Assembly (NCBI RefSeq): GCF_028728065.1
Contig: NZ_CP117811.1
Span: forward strand, 992,001 to 1,056,000
DNA length: 64,000 nucleotides
Direction: 5' to 3'
From: Lentisphaera profundi
Lineage (GTDB): Bacteria > Verrucomicrobiota > Lentisphaeria > Lentisphaerales > Lentisphaeraceae
Below are positions 1 to 9,369 of this stretch, piece after piece (the stretch's first letter is position 1; every line of letters starts with the position of its first letter). The notes under the pieces were generated by a model that saw only the letters and a list, made by a program, of their open reading frames with translations, ran no database searches and was not told where the DNA came from. A program made the translations under genes and the position numbers.

Positions 1-2730
1 GGCTATGCTTAAAGCATCTTCGTAGATACTTTCGAAGCACTGAACACCATTTTCTCCATAGGGAAGTAAACCATCTGCCTGGGTTCTTTCGAGCAAAATA
101 TCATGTGCGCTATCAGCATCTTCGACAATGCTTTCTATGAACTGCTCCTTGAGTTTATACTGCTCAAGTTTATTCGCCTGCTCAAAGGCTTCGGTCTCGG
201 CTAATTCAGCTAGTTCTTCTTTCCAGAGAGTCGTACCAACTTGTGTCTTTAAAAAGGCCTTTGCCGGTGCTTTGAAAAAACTTGCAAATTCATCTAGAGT
301 GACATTTAAAATGCCATTGCTATCGAGAAGTTCAGTAGCTAAAGACAGCTTCTCAGGACAAAAGTCTTGAGTTCTGATTTTCTCTTCATTAGCTAAACTT
401 TGCGCTGCAGAGAAATGCAGTGGAGAGAAGGAGTGTAGTTGCTTTTCTTGATCATTGGCACGAGTGAAATAGCGAGCAGAAAAAGCCTGTAGGGCCTGCT
501 CTTTAACTTTGAAGCCATTCACACTTACATTTAAATATTCAATGAATTCCGCAAGCACGACTGAAGGAGGGATCTCACTATTATCCTTTTCATTCAGACC
601 TACATAGGAAGCATAAAAGTACTGGCGAGCGGAAAGTAGACTTTCCAAGAATAGGTAGCGATCATCCAAACTCATACTACGATCACCTTGTTTCCAATTC
701 ATTTTCATGAGGTCAAAGCCACTACGTTGATTTAAACGAGGGAATTGTCCTTCGTTTAGTCCCAGCATGCAAATGACTTTTACGGGAATACTACGCATCG
801 GTAGCAAGGAACAAAAAGTGATTCCTTTTGAAATAAAACCATGGGTGCTGCTTTCTTCCTCTAGCGATGAACTCAGTGTTTTTAGAACGATATCAAATTC
901 CAGCTTTTCTTCTAGCTCGAGTAATGTGCCCTGATTAATTAATTTTTGAAAGCTTTGATTAATGAGCCTATACTCATTGCCATTATCATCCGTTTTCTCA
1001 AAGCAGTCTTCGAGTACCGTGACTAAATACTCTCCCCATTCAAGTAAAGTTTTTTGCTGATGTTTTAATGTGTCGTGGATTTTGAAAAGCTTTTCAATGA
1101 GGCTTTTGAAGGAGCCTAAGATTATGCCATCACTTCCTATGGGGCAAGTGAGTGAGTCATTATAAATCAATTCATCATCAAAAGCATAACCTGCCATCAG
1201 TCGATCAAAACCAAACTTCCACGAATTTTGCTCAAATTCAGGTAAGCCCATTTCTTTTCGTTCTTGAGCATCCTGAGCCCAGCGAATGCGACTTTTTTCA
1301 ATCCATTCACGAATCAGAGGGATATTGTCCGGTTCTAATTGAAAGCTTTGAAGCAAGTCAGGGCTCTCAATGAGTTCAAGGATATCATTCGCACTTAAGC
1401 GTGTCTTGGGAAGATGAAGTAACTTCAGTAGGGAATTGACTAGAGCTTGAGCCGAAGCCATTTGATCGGCAATCGAGAACTCGATGGGATTATTATTCTG
1501 CTGAGAAAAAATATTCTGGATATGTGGTGCATAATCTTGGATATTGGGTGCCATGACCACGATATCATGGGGCCTGATCTGCTGCTCAGCGGGTCCTTGA
1601 TGACTCGCTTTTAAAATACTGAGTAAATAATCGTGAAGAACCTCGAGCTCACGACGTGGATTATGGCAAGAATTAATGGTGATGCTGGTATCATCTTTAA
1701 GCGTGGAATCAAAGTCAGAGCTCAGATTTAAGATGCCGTTTTGTATGTCATTTAGATTAGAAGCTAGATTTTGAACTGGGTAATGATCATCCGCATCAAA
1801 GGATGTTTTATCAATGAGTAGGTTCAGGAAATCTCGGCCCAATAAACCCCAAGATTTCAAGAGTGCATGAGCTAAGTCGGGAATCTCATCTTCTTGCGCA
1901 CGTTGCAGCGAGATCTCCGAATTTAAATACAGCGTATGACTTATTTTATCAAGGGCAGTAAAGCGTTCTTGCTCAAGGTCACCCCAATATTCCTGGCAGG
2001 GGCTAAAGTGGAAGAGGGTGACAGGAGTATGTTCTGATAGCGTTTCAAAAAAAGAGATAAAAACGGGAGGCATATTAGTGATACCAAAAATGGAGATGTT
2101 TTTTGGCAATTCGAGATCAATACTTCTAGGGGGACCCATTTTAATAAAGTCATGCAGGGCAGTTTGAAAGGATTTTGATTCACTTTTACACAGTTCTTGC
2201 CAGATCATTTTTTGCCAATTTTCATGATCGCGATCAAGGTAGCTCTCTTGGTTCTCGGTATTGACCCAAGTATAATTTTTGTTTTGAGCCCAGGCATTCA
2301 ACCATTCGTGACGATAGATCATATATTCGTCAAAGAGCGAGGCCAATTGTTCGGCTAACTGATGACGGCGAGTCACTTGCTCATTGACGTATTCTTTAAG
2401 GATATCAAAACGTTTTTCGATTTTCGGTAAAATTTGGAAAATTCGCCATTTTAAACTTTCACGATCCCAAATATCATCTTCTTTTGAATAGCCACAGCGA
2501 ACGAGAATAGTGGAGATAAAGGTACGAATGAAGGGGTAATCAATGCGAGTGGCAATATTATTTTCTTTTGCGACTTCAAGATTTATCCACTTGGCCATGC
2601 CCCGACTCTGGATAATGACCAAATCATTTTTTTGTCCAAATAACTGTGCGGGAGTTGATTTGTCATGATAGAGTGATTTTGCGAGCCTCTCTACTAATAT
2701 CTCAAGTTTATTACTGGCAAAAACGTACAT
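1..2730 (-). CDS. recC: Exodeoxyribonuclease V gamma subunit (RecC), 3' end cut by window
   Basis: The minus-strand frame is open from the ATG at 2730-2728 to the window edge (910 codons, no stop). The N-terminus MYVFASNKLEILVERLA matches the start of RecC, and a later segment reads MLGLNEGQFPR, the conserved RecC motif close to LGMNDGxYPR. RecC is the non-catalytic, Chi-recognising subunit of the RecBCD helicase-nuclease for double-strand break repair. E. coli RecC is about 1120 residues, so roughly 200 C-terminal residues lie outside. The start is supported by a GGAGGG Shine-Dalgarno 8 nt upstream. recB and recD would be expected beyond position 1, but this is not visible. The frame carries no interruptions. 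Confidence 0.9.
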   Translation of the reverse strand, partial: MYVFASNKLEILVERLAKSLYHDKSTPAQLFGQKNDLVIIQSRGMAKWINLEVAKENNIATRIDYPFIRTFISTILVRCGYSKEDDIWDRESLKWRIFQILPKIEKRFDILKEYVNEQVTRRHQLAEQLASLFDEYMIYRHEWLNAWAQNKNYTWVNTENQESYLDRDHENWQKMIWQELCKSESKSFQTALHDFIKMGPPRSIDLELPKNISIFGITNMPPVFISFFETLSEHTPVTLFHFSPCQEYWGDLEQERFTALDKISHTLYLNSEISLQRAQEDEIPDLAHALLKSWGLLGRDFLNLLIDKTSFDADDHYPVQNLASNLNDIQNGILNLSSDFDSTLKDDTSITINSCHNPRRELEVLHDYLLSILKASHQGPAEQQIRPHDIVVMAPNIQDYAPHIQNIFSQQNNNPIEFSIADQMASAQALVNSLLKLLHLPKTRLSANDILELIESPDLLQSFQLEPDNIPLIREWIEKSRIRWAQDAQERKEMGLPEFEQNSWKFGFDRLMAGYAFDDELIYNDSLTCPIGSDGIILGSFKSLIEKLFKIHDTLKHQQKTLLEWGEYLVTVLEDCFEKTDDNGNEYRLINQSFQKLINQGTLLELEEKLEFDIVLKTLSSSLEEESSTHGFISKGITFCSLLPMRSIPVKVICMLGLNEGQFPRLNQRSGFDLMKMNWKQGDRSMSLDDRYLFLESLLSARQYFYASYVGLNEKDNSEIPPSVVLAEFIEYLNVSVNGFKVKEQALQAFSARYFTRANDQEKQLHSFSPLHFSAAQSLANEEKIRTQDFCPEKLSLATELLDSNGILNVTLDEFASFFKAPAKAFLKTQVGTTLWKEELAELAETEAFEQANKLEQYKLKEQFIESIVEDADSAHDILLERTQADGLLPYGENGVQCFESIYEDALSIA

Positions 2731-3010
2731 TTATTAACCCTCCTAATCAAGCTATGAATATATTCTCTAATGACCTTTTATATGATGATTTTTCAAATTT
2801 ATTTTACAATGTCTCAGAGCCAAGATCTTGAAGATGGATGGGCACTATTTTAATCGATGGATGATGGTGATTAAACGAATCTATAGATAGAATTTCAAAA
2901 ACGGATAGTCGACAAAGGTCCTAGCGCTTACTTTATGGATAGGGAAAGCAGTACAAGGATTAATACTTATATAGCCTTTTCAAGCTTATATTTTTCACTG
3001 TGTAATAGGA

Positions 3011-5059
3011 TTATTTTGTAATTACTTCGATGTCTTTTCGCAGCCATTTGAATTGTTGTTTCTGAAATTGCCCTTGGTGAATATAGAGCTGTTTTAAAGA
3101 GGGTGTTTTTGGAACGAAGTTTAAGTACCTTATGGGGGTATGACTAATGTCTAAGCTGACAAGAGCGTATTCTTCTAAAGGGGATAAATCGTGAATGATA
3201 GTGCCAGAAATTTTCAGGTTTTTTAAATTTTGACATTTTAAAGTTCTGAGTTCCATCACATCAGTATTGCTGATGTCTAAATTTATCAGGTGTTTGTTAT
3301 AAAAATTTCCTCCATGCCTAATTGACGTGTTTGACGCGATAATTGTATCGGCAGGAAAGTTTTGTAAACAATGAGCGATCTTAATCCAGGGGTTATTGGA
3401 AATATCTAAAGTACGGCTTTTTGAGTCGTAGCGAAAATTAAAGACTTCATTATCGGCTCGTTTATTGCGAAGTCCAATGATATATCTACAGAGCTTTAGA
3501 CGGTCTACTAAAGGCAAGTCATTATGGACGATGTTATGCATGAAAAATGAAAAAGTTTTCATGTCTTTTTGACTATGTAAACGGGTGAGTTGATCCATGC
3601 GTTGCTGAAGTTTTTCTTTGGGTTCTGAAATTTGTTCAAGAAGCAGACTATTTTTTGCAAGAGCAATGATGCGTCCATTTTTTACGCCAGCTTTGGTAAA
3701 GGCATCGAGGCAATTCTGGTATTCTTCTTTAATAAAATGTAGGTAAGCTTTAAGCTTCCAGGCTGCTAGCATCTCTTGATCTCTTTCTAAGGCCTCATTA
3801 CAAAAGCGTAGGCTCGTATCGTAATCAAAAATCTTTAGGTTTTCCTGAGCTCTTTCTAAAAAGAGTGGCGCGGAATCCTTTCCTCGTTGACGATGAATTT
3901 CCTGTTCAAGTAATAATTTTTCATTTTCTTGCTCAATATTTGTTTTTGATAACTCCATATTGCGAAGTAAAAATAATGTTGAAATGGGAATCAGAAAAAA
4001 GAGCAGGCAAGCAAGGCTAAAGAGCATCTTATGACGGTAGATTAATAACTTCAAGAGTTTCAGAATTGAGGCTTTTTCTGCGTAGGTCGCAAAACCATTG
4101 CGGTAGGCCTCGAGGTCTTTTTGTAAAGCTTCAACACTCAGGTATCGGTCTTCTGGTTTAACTTGCATGGCTTTGAGACAGATAGCTTCTAAAGAAGCCG
4201 GAAGATCTGCTTTGAGCGTCGAAGGTTTAATGAAATTGCCTTTAGCAGTATTACTTAAAATATTTTCGAGTGAGTCGCCTTTGAAAGGTTTTTCTAAAGT
4301 AAGCAGGCTATAAAGTAGGGTGCCTAGAGCAAAGATATCAGTGTGTCGCCCTTTGCGGATTTTGACGATTGAGGTTTGTTCTGGAGCCATGTAACCAGGA
4401 GTACCCTTGACAGTTCCGTCAAGAGTTTGATGATCGAGGTCATATTCTAGGATTGTACAATATTCGAGGAGTTGTTCATCGCATATGGTGGCTTCAATAT
4501 CGGCTAAACCCCAGTCACAGACTACCACATCGCCATAATTACTAATACGAATATTATCAGGTTTTATATCGAGGTGAAGAACACCCAAGGAATGTGCATA
4601 GGCAATAGCATCACAGACTTTGTTGAAGACATCTAAGCGCTGGCTGAGATCGGCGAGTCGTGCAGGGCTCTCAGCGTTTAAATCTTCTATTATTTCGGCG
4701 AGTGAAGACCCCGCAATAAATTTCATGGCAAACCAAGGCTTTTTTTCATCTATTCCCATTTCGTAAATGGGCACAATATTGGGATGCTGAAGTGCGGCAT
4801 TAATTTTTGCTTCACGTAAAAAGGCTTCGGTTTTTTTAGTATCGGCCGTGTCTTTTAAAACAGCCATGGCAACGCGTCGGTTGGTGCGGCGATCACGGCA
4901 AAGGAAAATTTCTTTTATACCACCTTCACTGTAGTGCTCATAATCTACAAAGTTTTCTCCTTCAAATTGAAGGGAGTCTATGAGATTATTATCTTCGAGT
5001 TCAAAAGCTTGGGTAAAGAGCTCATCAATATTATCAAAATAGTTTTCTTCTTTACGCAC
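3011..5059 (-). CDS. Membrane-anchored serine/threonine protein kinase with TPR- and LRR-like C-terminus
   Basis: 682 residues. Kinase domain about 40-310: ATP-binding Lys in AMAVLK (69), helix C Glu (83), catalytic loop LHLDIKPDN (162-169), DWG in place of DFG (182-184) and GTPGYMAPEQ in the activation segment. The loop has HLD instead of HRD but keeps the catalytic Asp and Lys. One membrane segment follows near 340-360 (LFSLACLLFFLIPIS), then helical TPR-like repeats, and about 120 residues of leucine-rich-repeat-like sequence (LKISGT, LDISHT). The start is a GTG 9 nt after the stop of the sigma gene upstream, so the two are probably one operon. Sigma-kinase pairs are typical of planctomycete-type regulation. 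The kinase may gate the sigma factor, which is inference. Confidence 0.88.
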   Translation of the reverse strand: MRKEENYFDNIDELFTQAFELEDNNLIDSLQFEGENFVDYEHYSEGGIKEIFLCRDRRTNRRVAMAVLKDTADTKKTEAFLREAKINAALQHPNIVPIYEMGIDEKKPWFAMKFIAGSSLAEIIEDLNAESPARLADLSQRLDVFNKVCDAIAYAHSLGVLHLDIKPDNIRISNYGDVVVCDWGLADIEATICDEQLLEYCTILEYDLDHQTLDGTVKGTPGYMAPEQTSIVKIRKGRHTDIFALGTLLYSLLTLEKPFKGDSLENILSNTAKGNFIKPSTLKADLPASLEAICLKAMQVKPEDRYLSVEALQKDLEAYRNGFATYAEKASILKLLKLLIYRHKMLFSLACLLFFLIPISTLFLLRNMELSKTNIEQENEKLLLEQEIHRQRGKDSAPLFLERAQENLKIFDYDTSLRFCNEALERDQEMLAAWKLKAYLHFIKEEYQNCLDAFTKAGVKNGRIIALAKNSLLLEQISEPKEKLQQRMDQLTRLHSQKDMKTFSFFMHNIVHNDLPLVDRLKLCRYIIGLRNKRADNEVFNFRYDSKSRTLDISNNPWIKIAHCLQNFPADTIIASNTSIRHGGNFYNKHLINLDISNTDVMELRTLKCQNLKNLKISGTIIHDLSPLEEYALVSLDISHTPIRYLNFVPKTPSLKQLYIHQGQFQKQQFKWLRKDIEVITK

Positions 5060-5068
5060 AATGAGGGC

Positions 5069-5680
5069 TTACCAGCTGAGTTCATTATTTAAGCGAACGA
5101 TTTCTTTGGAGAGGGCTTTTTTTACTCGCATTTTATAGACGCGGACACTTGTTTCGGCAATGCCGTGCTTTTGCGCAAGTTCTGCGTTATTGAGTTCACC
5201 ACTAATTGAATCTTCAAATATTTGACAATTGGCTTCACTGAGGTCATTTTTTATATTGGCCCAAGCAAGATTGGCCACATAATTCTGCCATTCTTTTTCA
5301 GCAATTTTATCTACTTCAGCTTCGTTGATAAGATTCATTTGCTCAAGAGCTTCATTATAGGATACATTTTGTTTTGAATTTTTGACGGATTTGGATTTAA
5401 GGAAATTAAAAACAGTATTGCGAATGACACTACAAAGCCAGGTGCGAAATTTACTCCGCTTTTCACTTTGGTCATATTGACGTATACCTTTCCAGACTTT
5501 GATCAGAACATCTTGGAGCAGGTCTTCGGAGTCTTCGATATCGACACGAAAACTACGGATGATGACGTAAATATAGCCCGAGTAATATTCAACAAATTCC
5601 TCCCAACTACTTTCATTATTGGGGTCTTTTATTTTTTGTAGAAGGGTATGTCTTGTATTGTCAGTCTGCTTCACAATCAC
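5069..5680 (-). CDS. ECF-type RNA polymerase sigma-70 factor
   Basis: 203 residues. Region 2 contains DSEDLLQDVLIKVWKGIRQYD followed by FRTWLCSVIRNTVFNFLKSK. Region 4 is a helix-turn-helix near the C-terminus (LNNAELAQKHGIAETSVRVYKMRVKKAL). No anti-sigma gene is adjacent; instead the Ser/Thr kinase follows after 9 nt. The start codon is GTG (5680-5678), and a second GTG two codons later is equally possible. It resembles the larger ECF groups of Planctomycetes and Lentisphaerae. Targets are unknown, and the divergently unrelated prepilin gene at 5742 is too close upstream to allow a long promoter region. Confidence 0.88.
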   Translation of the reverse strand: MIVKQTDNTRHTLLQKIKDPNNESSWEEFVEYYSGYIYVIIRSFRVDIEDSEDLLQDVLIKVWKGIRQYDQSEKRSKFRTWLCSVIRNTVFNFLKSKSVKNSKQNVSYNEALEQMNLINEAEVDKIAEKEWQNYVANLAWANIKNDLSEANCQIFEDSISGELNNAELAQKHGIAETSVRVYKMRVKKALSKEIVRLNNELSW

Positions 5681-5741
5681 TCACTCGGTTTTAATTTGTC
5701 TGAAATTTAATATACCATGGTGAGACCTCAAAGCAATTTTA

Positions 5742-6419
5742 TTATTTATCAGGATCCCAGTAATTTTCAATTATCGTCTTTATAACAGGAAGAGCTTCCG
5801 CATGACCATCGGCCATTAGATAATTTGTCTTCTCTTCGTGGTGGCCTGAATTACCTAATAGTGGGAATTCCACGCCATATAACTTATCTTTTTGACTTGT
5901 GCCCGTGTAATCATCATTATTACCACCTAATCGAACATATAACCTTTCAGTATAAGCAATTGTAGATCCGGGAGAATTGACAGCTGTTAGTCTACCACCT
6001 GCGACAGCTCGGTTGATTGCATAATCGCGAACAAATGCATTTTGGAAAAATCTACGTTCTCTTCTGCTACTAAGGGGGACAGCAGGGTTTGTTGGGCATG
6101 TATATAGTCCAGTACTTTCTTGATAAGTTCTATTATCCAAATATGCTGCCGATTTTTCTGTATCAGTGAGTCCATCTCTGCCATCGTAACCAGCGAGAAG
6201 GTCATCATAAGAAATGTTACTTGAGCACCGAGTTGGATATTTATTTTCATTATCACCTGAAAAAGAATATGAAGCAACTCCAATCTGTTTTATATTATTC
6301 ATACAACTTACCCTTCTCGATGTGGCTCTAGCTCGACTTAGAGCAGGAAACATAAGACTGGCTAAAATAGCTATGATAGCAATAACAACTAATATCTCAA
6401 TTAACGTAAATTTTTTCAT
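5742..6419 (-). CDS. Prepilin-like protein, N-terminal cleavage/methylation domain and DGH motif
   Basis: 225 residues. [18 protein letters not shown] is a class III prepilin leader: basic start, cleavage before FTLIE and a hydrophobic helix. The C-terminal domain has the paired features shared by the other copies in the window: [11 protein letters not shown] near 70-85, TCPTNP near 108, and [15 protein letters not shown] near the end, the H-X9-DG motif known from PVC prepilin-like proteins. The ATG at 6419 has a good SD (AGGAG, 7 nt upstream). These proteins would be processed by prepilin peptidase and assembled through a type II/IV pilus-like machine. Their cargo is unknown. The gene stands alone, 61 bp before the sigma gene. 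Confidence 0.88.
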   Translation of the reverse strand: MKKFTLIEILVVIAIIAILASLMFPALSRARATSRRVSCMNNIKQIGVASYSFSGDNENKYPTRCSSNISYDDLLAGYDGRDGLTDTEKSAAYLDNRTYQESTGLYTCPTNPAVPLSSRRERRFFQNAFVRDYAINRAVAGGRLTAVNSPGSTIAYTERLYVRLGGNNDDYTGTSQKDKLYGVEFPLLGNSGHHEEKTNYLMADGHAEALPVIKTIIENYWDPDK

Positions 6420-6613
6420 TCAATTCTCCTTTATATTTTATTAAATATAATGAGATTAGGTCTTATTAATTGAATATAAAAGTCTTTTTTTGAATATAAA
6501 AGTCATGGGTATTTTAATACTTAATATATTGATTATAAGATATTTATGAAAAATATTATTATCATTTTATCGGTGAGGATTAAATCGTTTTTTAGTTTGA
6601 ATAATGAAAGTAA

Positions 6614-6639
6614 ATAAGCAGCTCGCTAGAACTGCTTAT
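6614..6639 (-). terminator. Possible weak terminator after the propeller-dehydrogenase operon
   Basis: ATAAGCAG (6614-6621) pairs with CTGCTTAT (6632-6639) in an 8-bp stem with a 10-nt loop, 18 bp after the stop of the gene ending at 6657. Read on the minus strand, the tract after the stem is only moderately U-rich, so termination is uncertain. Confidence 0.35.
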
Positions 6640-6656
6640 TTTGATAGTGAAAATTC

Positions 6657-8075
6657 TTAATCTAGGGTGTTGATGATAGTATAATAAGCTTTTTTATTAC
6701 CTAAATTTTCGCCTTTAGAATTTAGCATTTGTGAGAAGTCTAGGCAGTACACTTTTTCTTTGATAAGGGGACATTTAATTATCAAGCTTTTTTTGTTATT
6801 ACTCAATGTAATCTCAGTGGCATCAATATCTTCGAGCTCACTTTTTGGAGCACCATACTTTCGTGAGTACTCATACCACCAACGTGAGATCTTAGTTTTA
6901 TCGAGAGATTTGGCATCGATTTCTTCTGTGAAATCTACTTTGAAACCATCTTTTGTGAGCTTCACATCTAGGATTTCAAAAGGCATGGTCTTCTTGTCCC
7001 AAACGACTTTTTGTAAGCCAAAAGTTTTGGAGCCACGTGCGGTCCAACCACGACTTGTTTGACCACTCCAGAGATCGCCATTTTTGTCAAACTTGAGGCG
7101 AATATTACCACATTGCAAGCCTGAAATAAAATCTATAACACAACCCTGATAACGACCTTTAACTTTTTGTAGGGTAATGCGAAAAATATTGGAACGGGTC
7201 TGATCACCCACAAAGAATTGATCTTTGAAGGGACCAAATTTTCCTGCATCAGCAATCCATTCGGGATTTCCGGGTGAGTTAGCGACTTCTTCTTGAGGAA
7301 TCCAAGCAACTGGTAGAGTGCGGAGCTTATCGAATTGCTCATCGGTCATTTTCTTGAGTTTATCGACGGTGAAATCATCGCGGTCCTGAAGAGAAACGGG
7401 GTGGCCGTAAAACTTCCCAGGTAAAATTTGATGAAAAGTAGAGGTCGCGACGTAATCACCTTGGTTGTCAGTGTAAAACATTTCGCCTTGTGGATTTCTA
7501 CCAATCCCAGCAGGTGAGCGCATACCCGATGCAATCGGGGTGAATTTACCTTCAGGTGAAACTTTGTAAGCCCAACCGCGCCAATTGCCTTGACTGGCCA
7601 TGGCACTGAGTTTGAGACCCTTGGCAGTCGGCCCAGCAGCCGTATTGAGTGTGCCGATAAAGTTGCCGTCATTATCTTTGATGCCACCAAAGTTAAACTC
7701 ATGGTAGTTATTGTGGAATTTAAATTCACGAGTGAGCGGAAGGTAAAGATCGGCTTTACCATCTTTATTAGAATCAACCAGACGAGTCATCTCTGGTTTT
7801 TGAGTCACAACAATGGAACCATCATCATCGATTACTAAACCACATGGTTCGTGCAAACCCTCGGCAAACTTGTGCCATTTCTCATTTTTATAAATCCAGA
7901 CATCACCATAACGCGTGGCAATATACATATTTCCATCTTTATCGGTGTCGAGTCCTGTGACGTGAAATAAAACATTTTTAGGTGTCTCGATTGTTTGGAT
8001 TTCGTAGCCTTTGGGATTAGCTATAAGTCCCATGGAGAGTGCAAAAAATAAGACTGAAGAGAGTAGGTATTTCAT
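6657..8075 (-). CDS. Secreted beta-propeller, PQQ/membrane-bound dehydrogenase-like protein
   Basis: 472 residues with a signal peptide (MKYLLSSVLFFALSMGLIA). Propeller-like repeats follow: GLDTDKDGNMYIATRYGDVW near 40-60, GLHEPCGLVIDDDG near 75-90, and calcium-loop-like repeats of the DSNKDGKAD type near 105. This matches the PVC putative membrane-bound dehydrogenase / sorbosone dehydrogenase-like proteins, but no cofactor residues are provable by eye. The start codon overlaps the upstream cytochrome gene's stop in TAATG, and an AAGGAG SD lies just upstream, so translation is coupled. It is the third gene of the operon running from 10398. Its closest relative in the window is the N-terminal part of the protein at 17738, with similar order but no DUF1080 tail. 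Confidence 0.82.
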   Translation of the reverse strand: MKYLLSSVLFFALSMGLIANPKGYEIQTIETPKNVLFHVTGLDTDKDGNMYIATRYGDVWIYKNEKWHKFAEGLHEPCGLVIDDDGSIVVTQKPEMTRLVDSNKDGKADLYLPLTREFKFHNNYHEFNFGGIKDNDGNFIGTLNTAAGPTAKGLKLSAMASQGNWRGWAYKVSPEGKFTPIASGMRSPAGIGRNPQGEMFYTDNQGDYVATSTFHQILPGKFYGHPVSLQDRDDFTVDKLKKMTDEQFDKLRTLPVAWIPQEEVANSPGNPEWIADAGKFGPFKDQFFVGDQTRSNIFRITLQKVKGRYQGCVIDFISGLQCGNIRLKFDKNGDLWSGQTSRGWTARGSKTFGLQKVVWDKKTMPFEILDVKLTKDGFKVDFTEEIDAKSLDKTKISRWWYEYSRKYGAPKSELEDIDATEITLSNNKKSLIIKCPLIKEKVYCLDFSQMLNSKGENLGNKKAYYTIINTLD

Positions 8076-9361
8076 TATTTTTTCTCCTTAACTGGTATCG
8101 CGAGTGTAAACTGCGTTTGTTTATTCGGATTGGGTATAAATACATTGTCATTTACGCGACCATCTTCTGAGCTGATTTTTAAGCCCGCGGGTATTTTAAG
8201 GCTTAACTTATCCTGATTTGCATTAAGAAAGCTGTAAGTCAGAAGCAGGGACTGGCCATTTAACTCACTAGATATTTCAAGTTTTGATTTATCATTTGAA
8301 AATAGGAATTTGGGCTGGGGATGTGAAGAATAACCACGGTAAGTCATTTTTGCGGCTTGTTGGTTGATTTGTGGAATGATGGCATCTCCAACTTTAATCT
8401 GAGTTTTCCCAAGTGGTAGAGAATCGTGTTGGCCACGTTCATTGATGTTGGGACCAATATCGAGTGATTGACCTTCCCAGAAAGCCGTAATTTGGGCATT
8501 GTCTGGATTGATGATATAGGTGCTGCGATCAGCATGATTCACGGCAATACTACCGGCAGCATAATTTTTAATACGCTTGCGTATGATCTTGAAGGAGTCA
8601 CCTGCATGAACAATATGCTGTTTCTTTATCGAGCTGCGATAAGAATCGATTGAGAGAGGGATTCTTACTTTGCCATGGAGATCCATATTGAAGCTTGCAA
8701 AGCGGAATATTTTAATGAAGCGGAGCTCAAAGTCATGGACTCCAGCACTGAGTTGGATCACCTCTTTAAAACGATTGCGTTTCTCTAATTTGATAGGGAT
8801 TTTTTCTCCATCAATAAAAAGTTCAAAGCCCTTATCTTGTCGAAACATTCCTACCAATTTGAAAGACCCTGCGGCGTGTGCCGGAATGATGATTTTGCCT
8901 TTATAGGACATAGCAAATTGATCGACTTCTGGAAGTTGGAAGTTGGGATAGGGGAGCTTGCTTTTACCAGTCTTATCGGGTTTTTGTGTATCCCAGTCAA
9001 TGCCAGATTCTATATCTACATCATGAAAAATTTTATACTCTACGTCTCTAAGACCTTCCTGGCGTGAAAGAATGAAGTTAGTGATATCCTTAATTTGTGG
9101 ATCCTTATAAATCGCCCCGAAAGCGATCATCCCCTTGTCGGGAAAACCCTTTTTAATTATTTCGCTGATTTGCTGTGGGTTATTACCGTGAATCCATTCG
9201 TGGTCTTTTAAATTAAAGCCGACGCCTCCTTCCAAGTTTTTTCCGTGGCAGGAAAAGCAGATGTTATCATAGAGGACTTTCCCTCGTTGAATGGATTGCG
9301 TATCCTGCGCTGATAGCGAGAGCAGCGATAAGCTGAGTATTGAAAATATTAATTTTAACAT
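8075..9361 (-). CDS. Secreted mono-heme cytochrome c protein with PA14-like middle domain
   Basis: 428 residues from the ATG at 9361, chosen because it begins a proper signal peptide (MLKLIFSILSLSLLSLSAQ). An in-frame TTG at 9388 would overlap the upstream gene and adds a poor N-terminus. One heme-binding CFSCH lies about residue 35 in a class I cytochrome c fold (GKVLYDNICFSCHGKNLEG...FPDKGMIAFG). Residues about 120-240 resemble a PA14-like sugar-binding beta domain (FELFIDGEKIPIKLE, AGVHDFELRFI). The remaining beta-rich C-terminus is unassigned. It sits between the DUF1080 gene (8 bp upstream) and the propeller gene (overlapping). It is probably the electron acceptor for the propeller dehydrogenase in the periplasm (inference). 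Confidence 0.8.
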   Translation of the reverse strand: MLKLIFSILSLSLLSLSAQDTQSIQRGKVLYDNICFSCHGKNLEGGVGFNLKDHEWIHGNNPQQISEIIKKGFPDKGMIAFGAIYKDPQIKDITNFILSRQEGLRDVEYKIFHDVDIESGIDWDTQKPDKTGKSKLPYPNFQLPEVDQFAMSYKGKIIIPAHAAGSFKLVGMFRQDKGFELFIDGEKIPIKLEKRNRFKEVIQLSAGVHDFELRFIKIFRFASFNMDLHGKVRIPLSIDSYRSSIKKQHIVHAGDSFKIIRKRIKNYAAGSIAVNHADRSTYIINPDNAQITAFWEGQSLDIGPNINERGQHDSLPLGKTQIKVGDAIIPQINQQAAKMTYRGYSSHPQPKFLFSNDKSKLEISSELNGQSLLLTYSFLNANQDKLSLKIPAGLKISSEDGRVNDNVFIPNPNKQTQFTLAIPVKEKK

Positions 9362-9369
9362 AATAAAAC

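Noticed and set aside
7346-7777. 143-codon minus-strand frame inside the propeller gene
   Set aside because: Alternative frame of the well-supported dehydrogenase-like gene.
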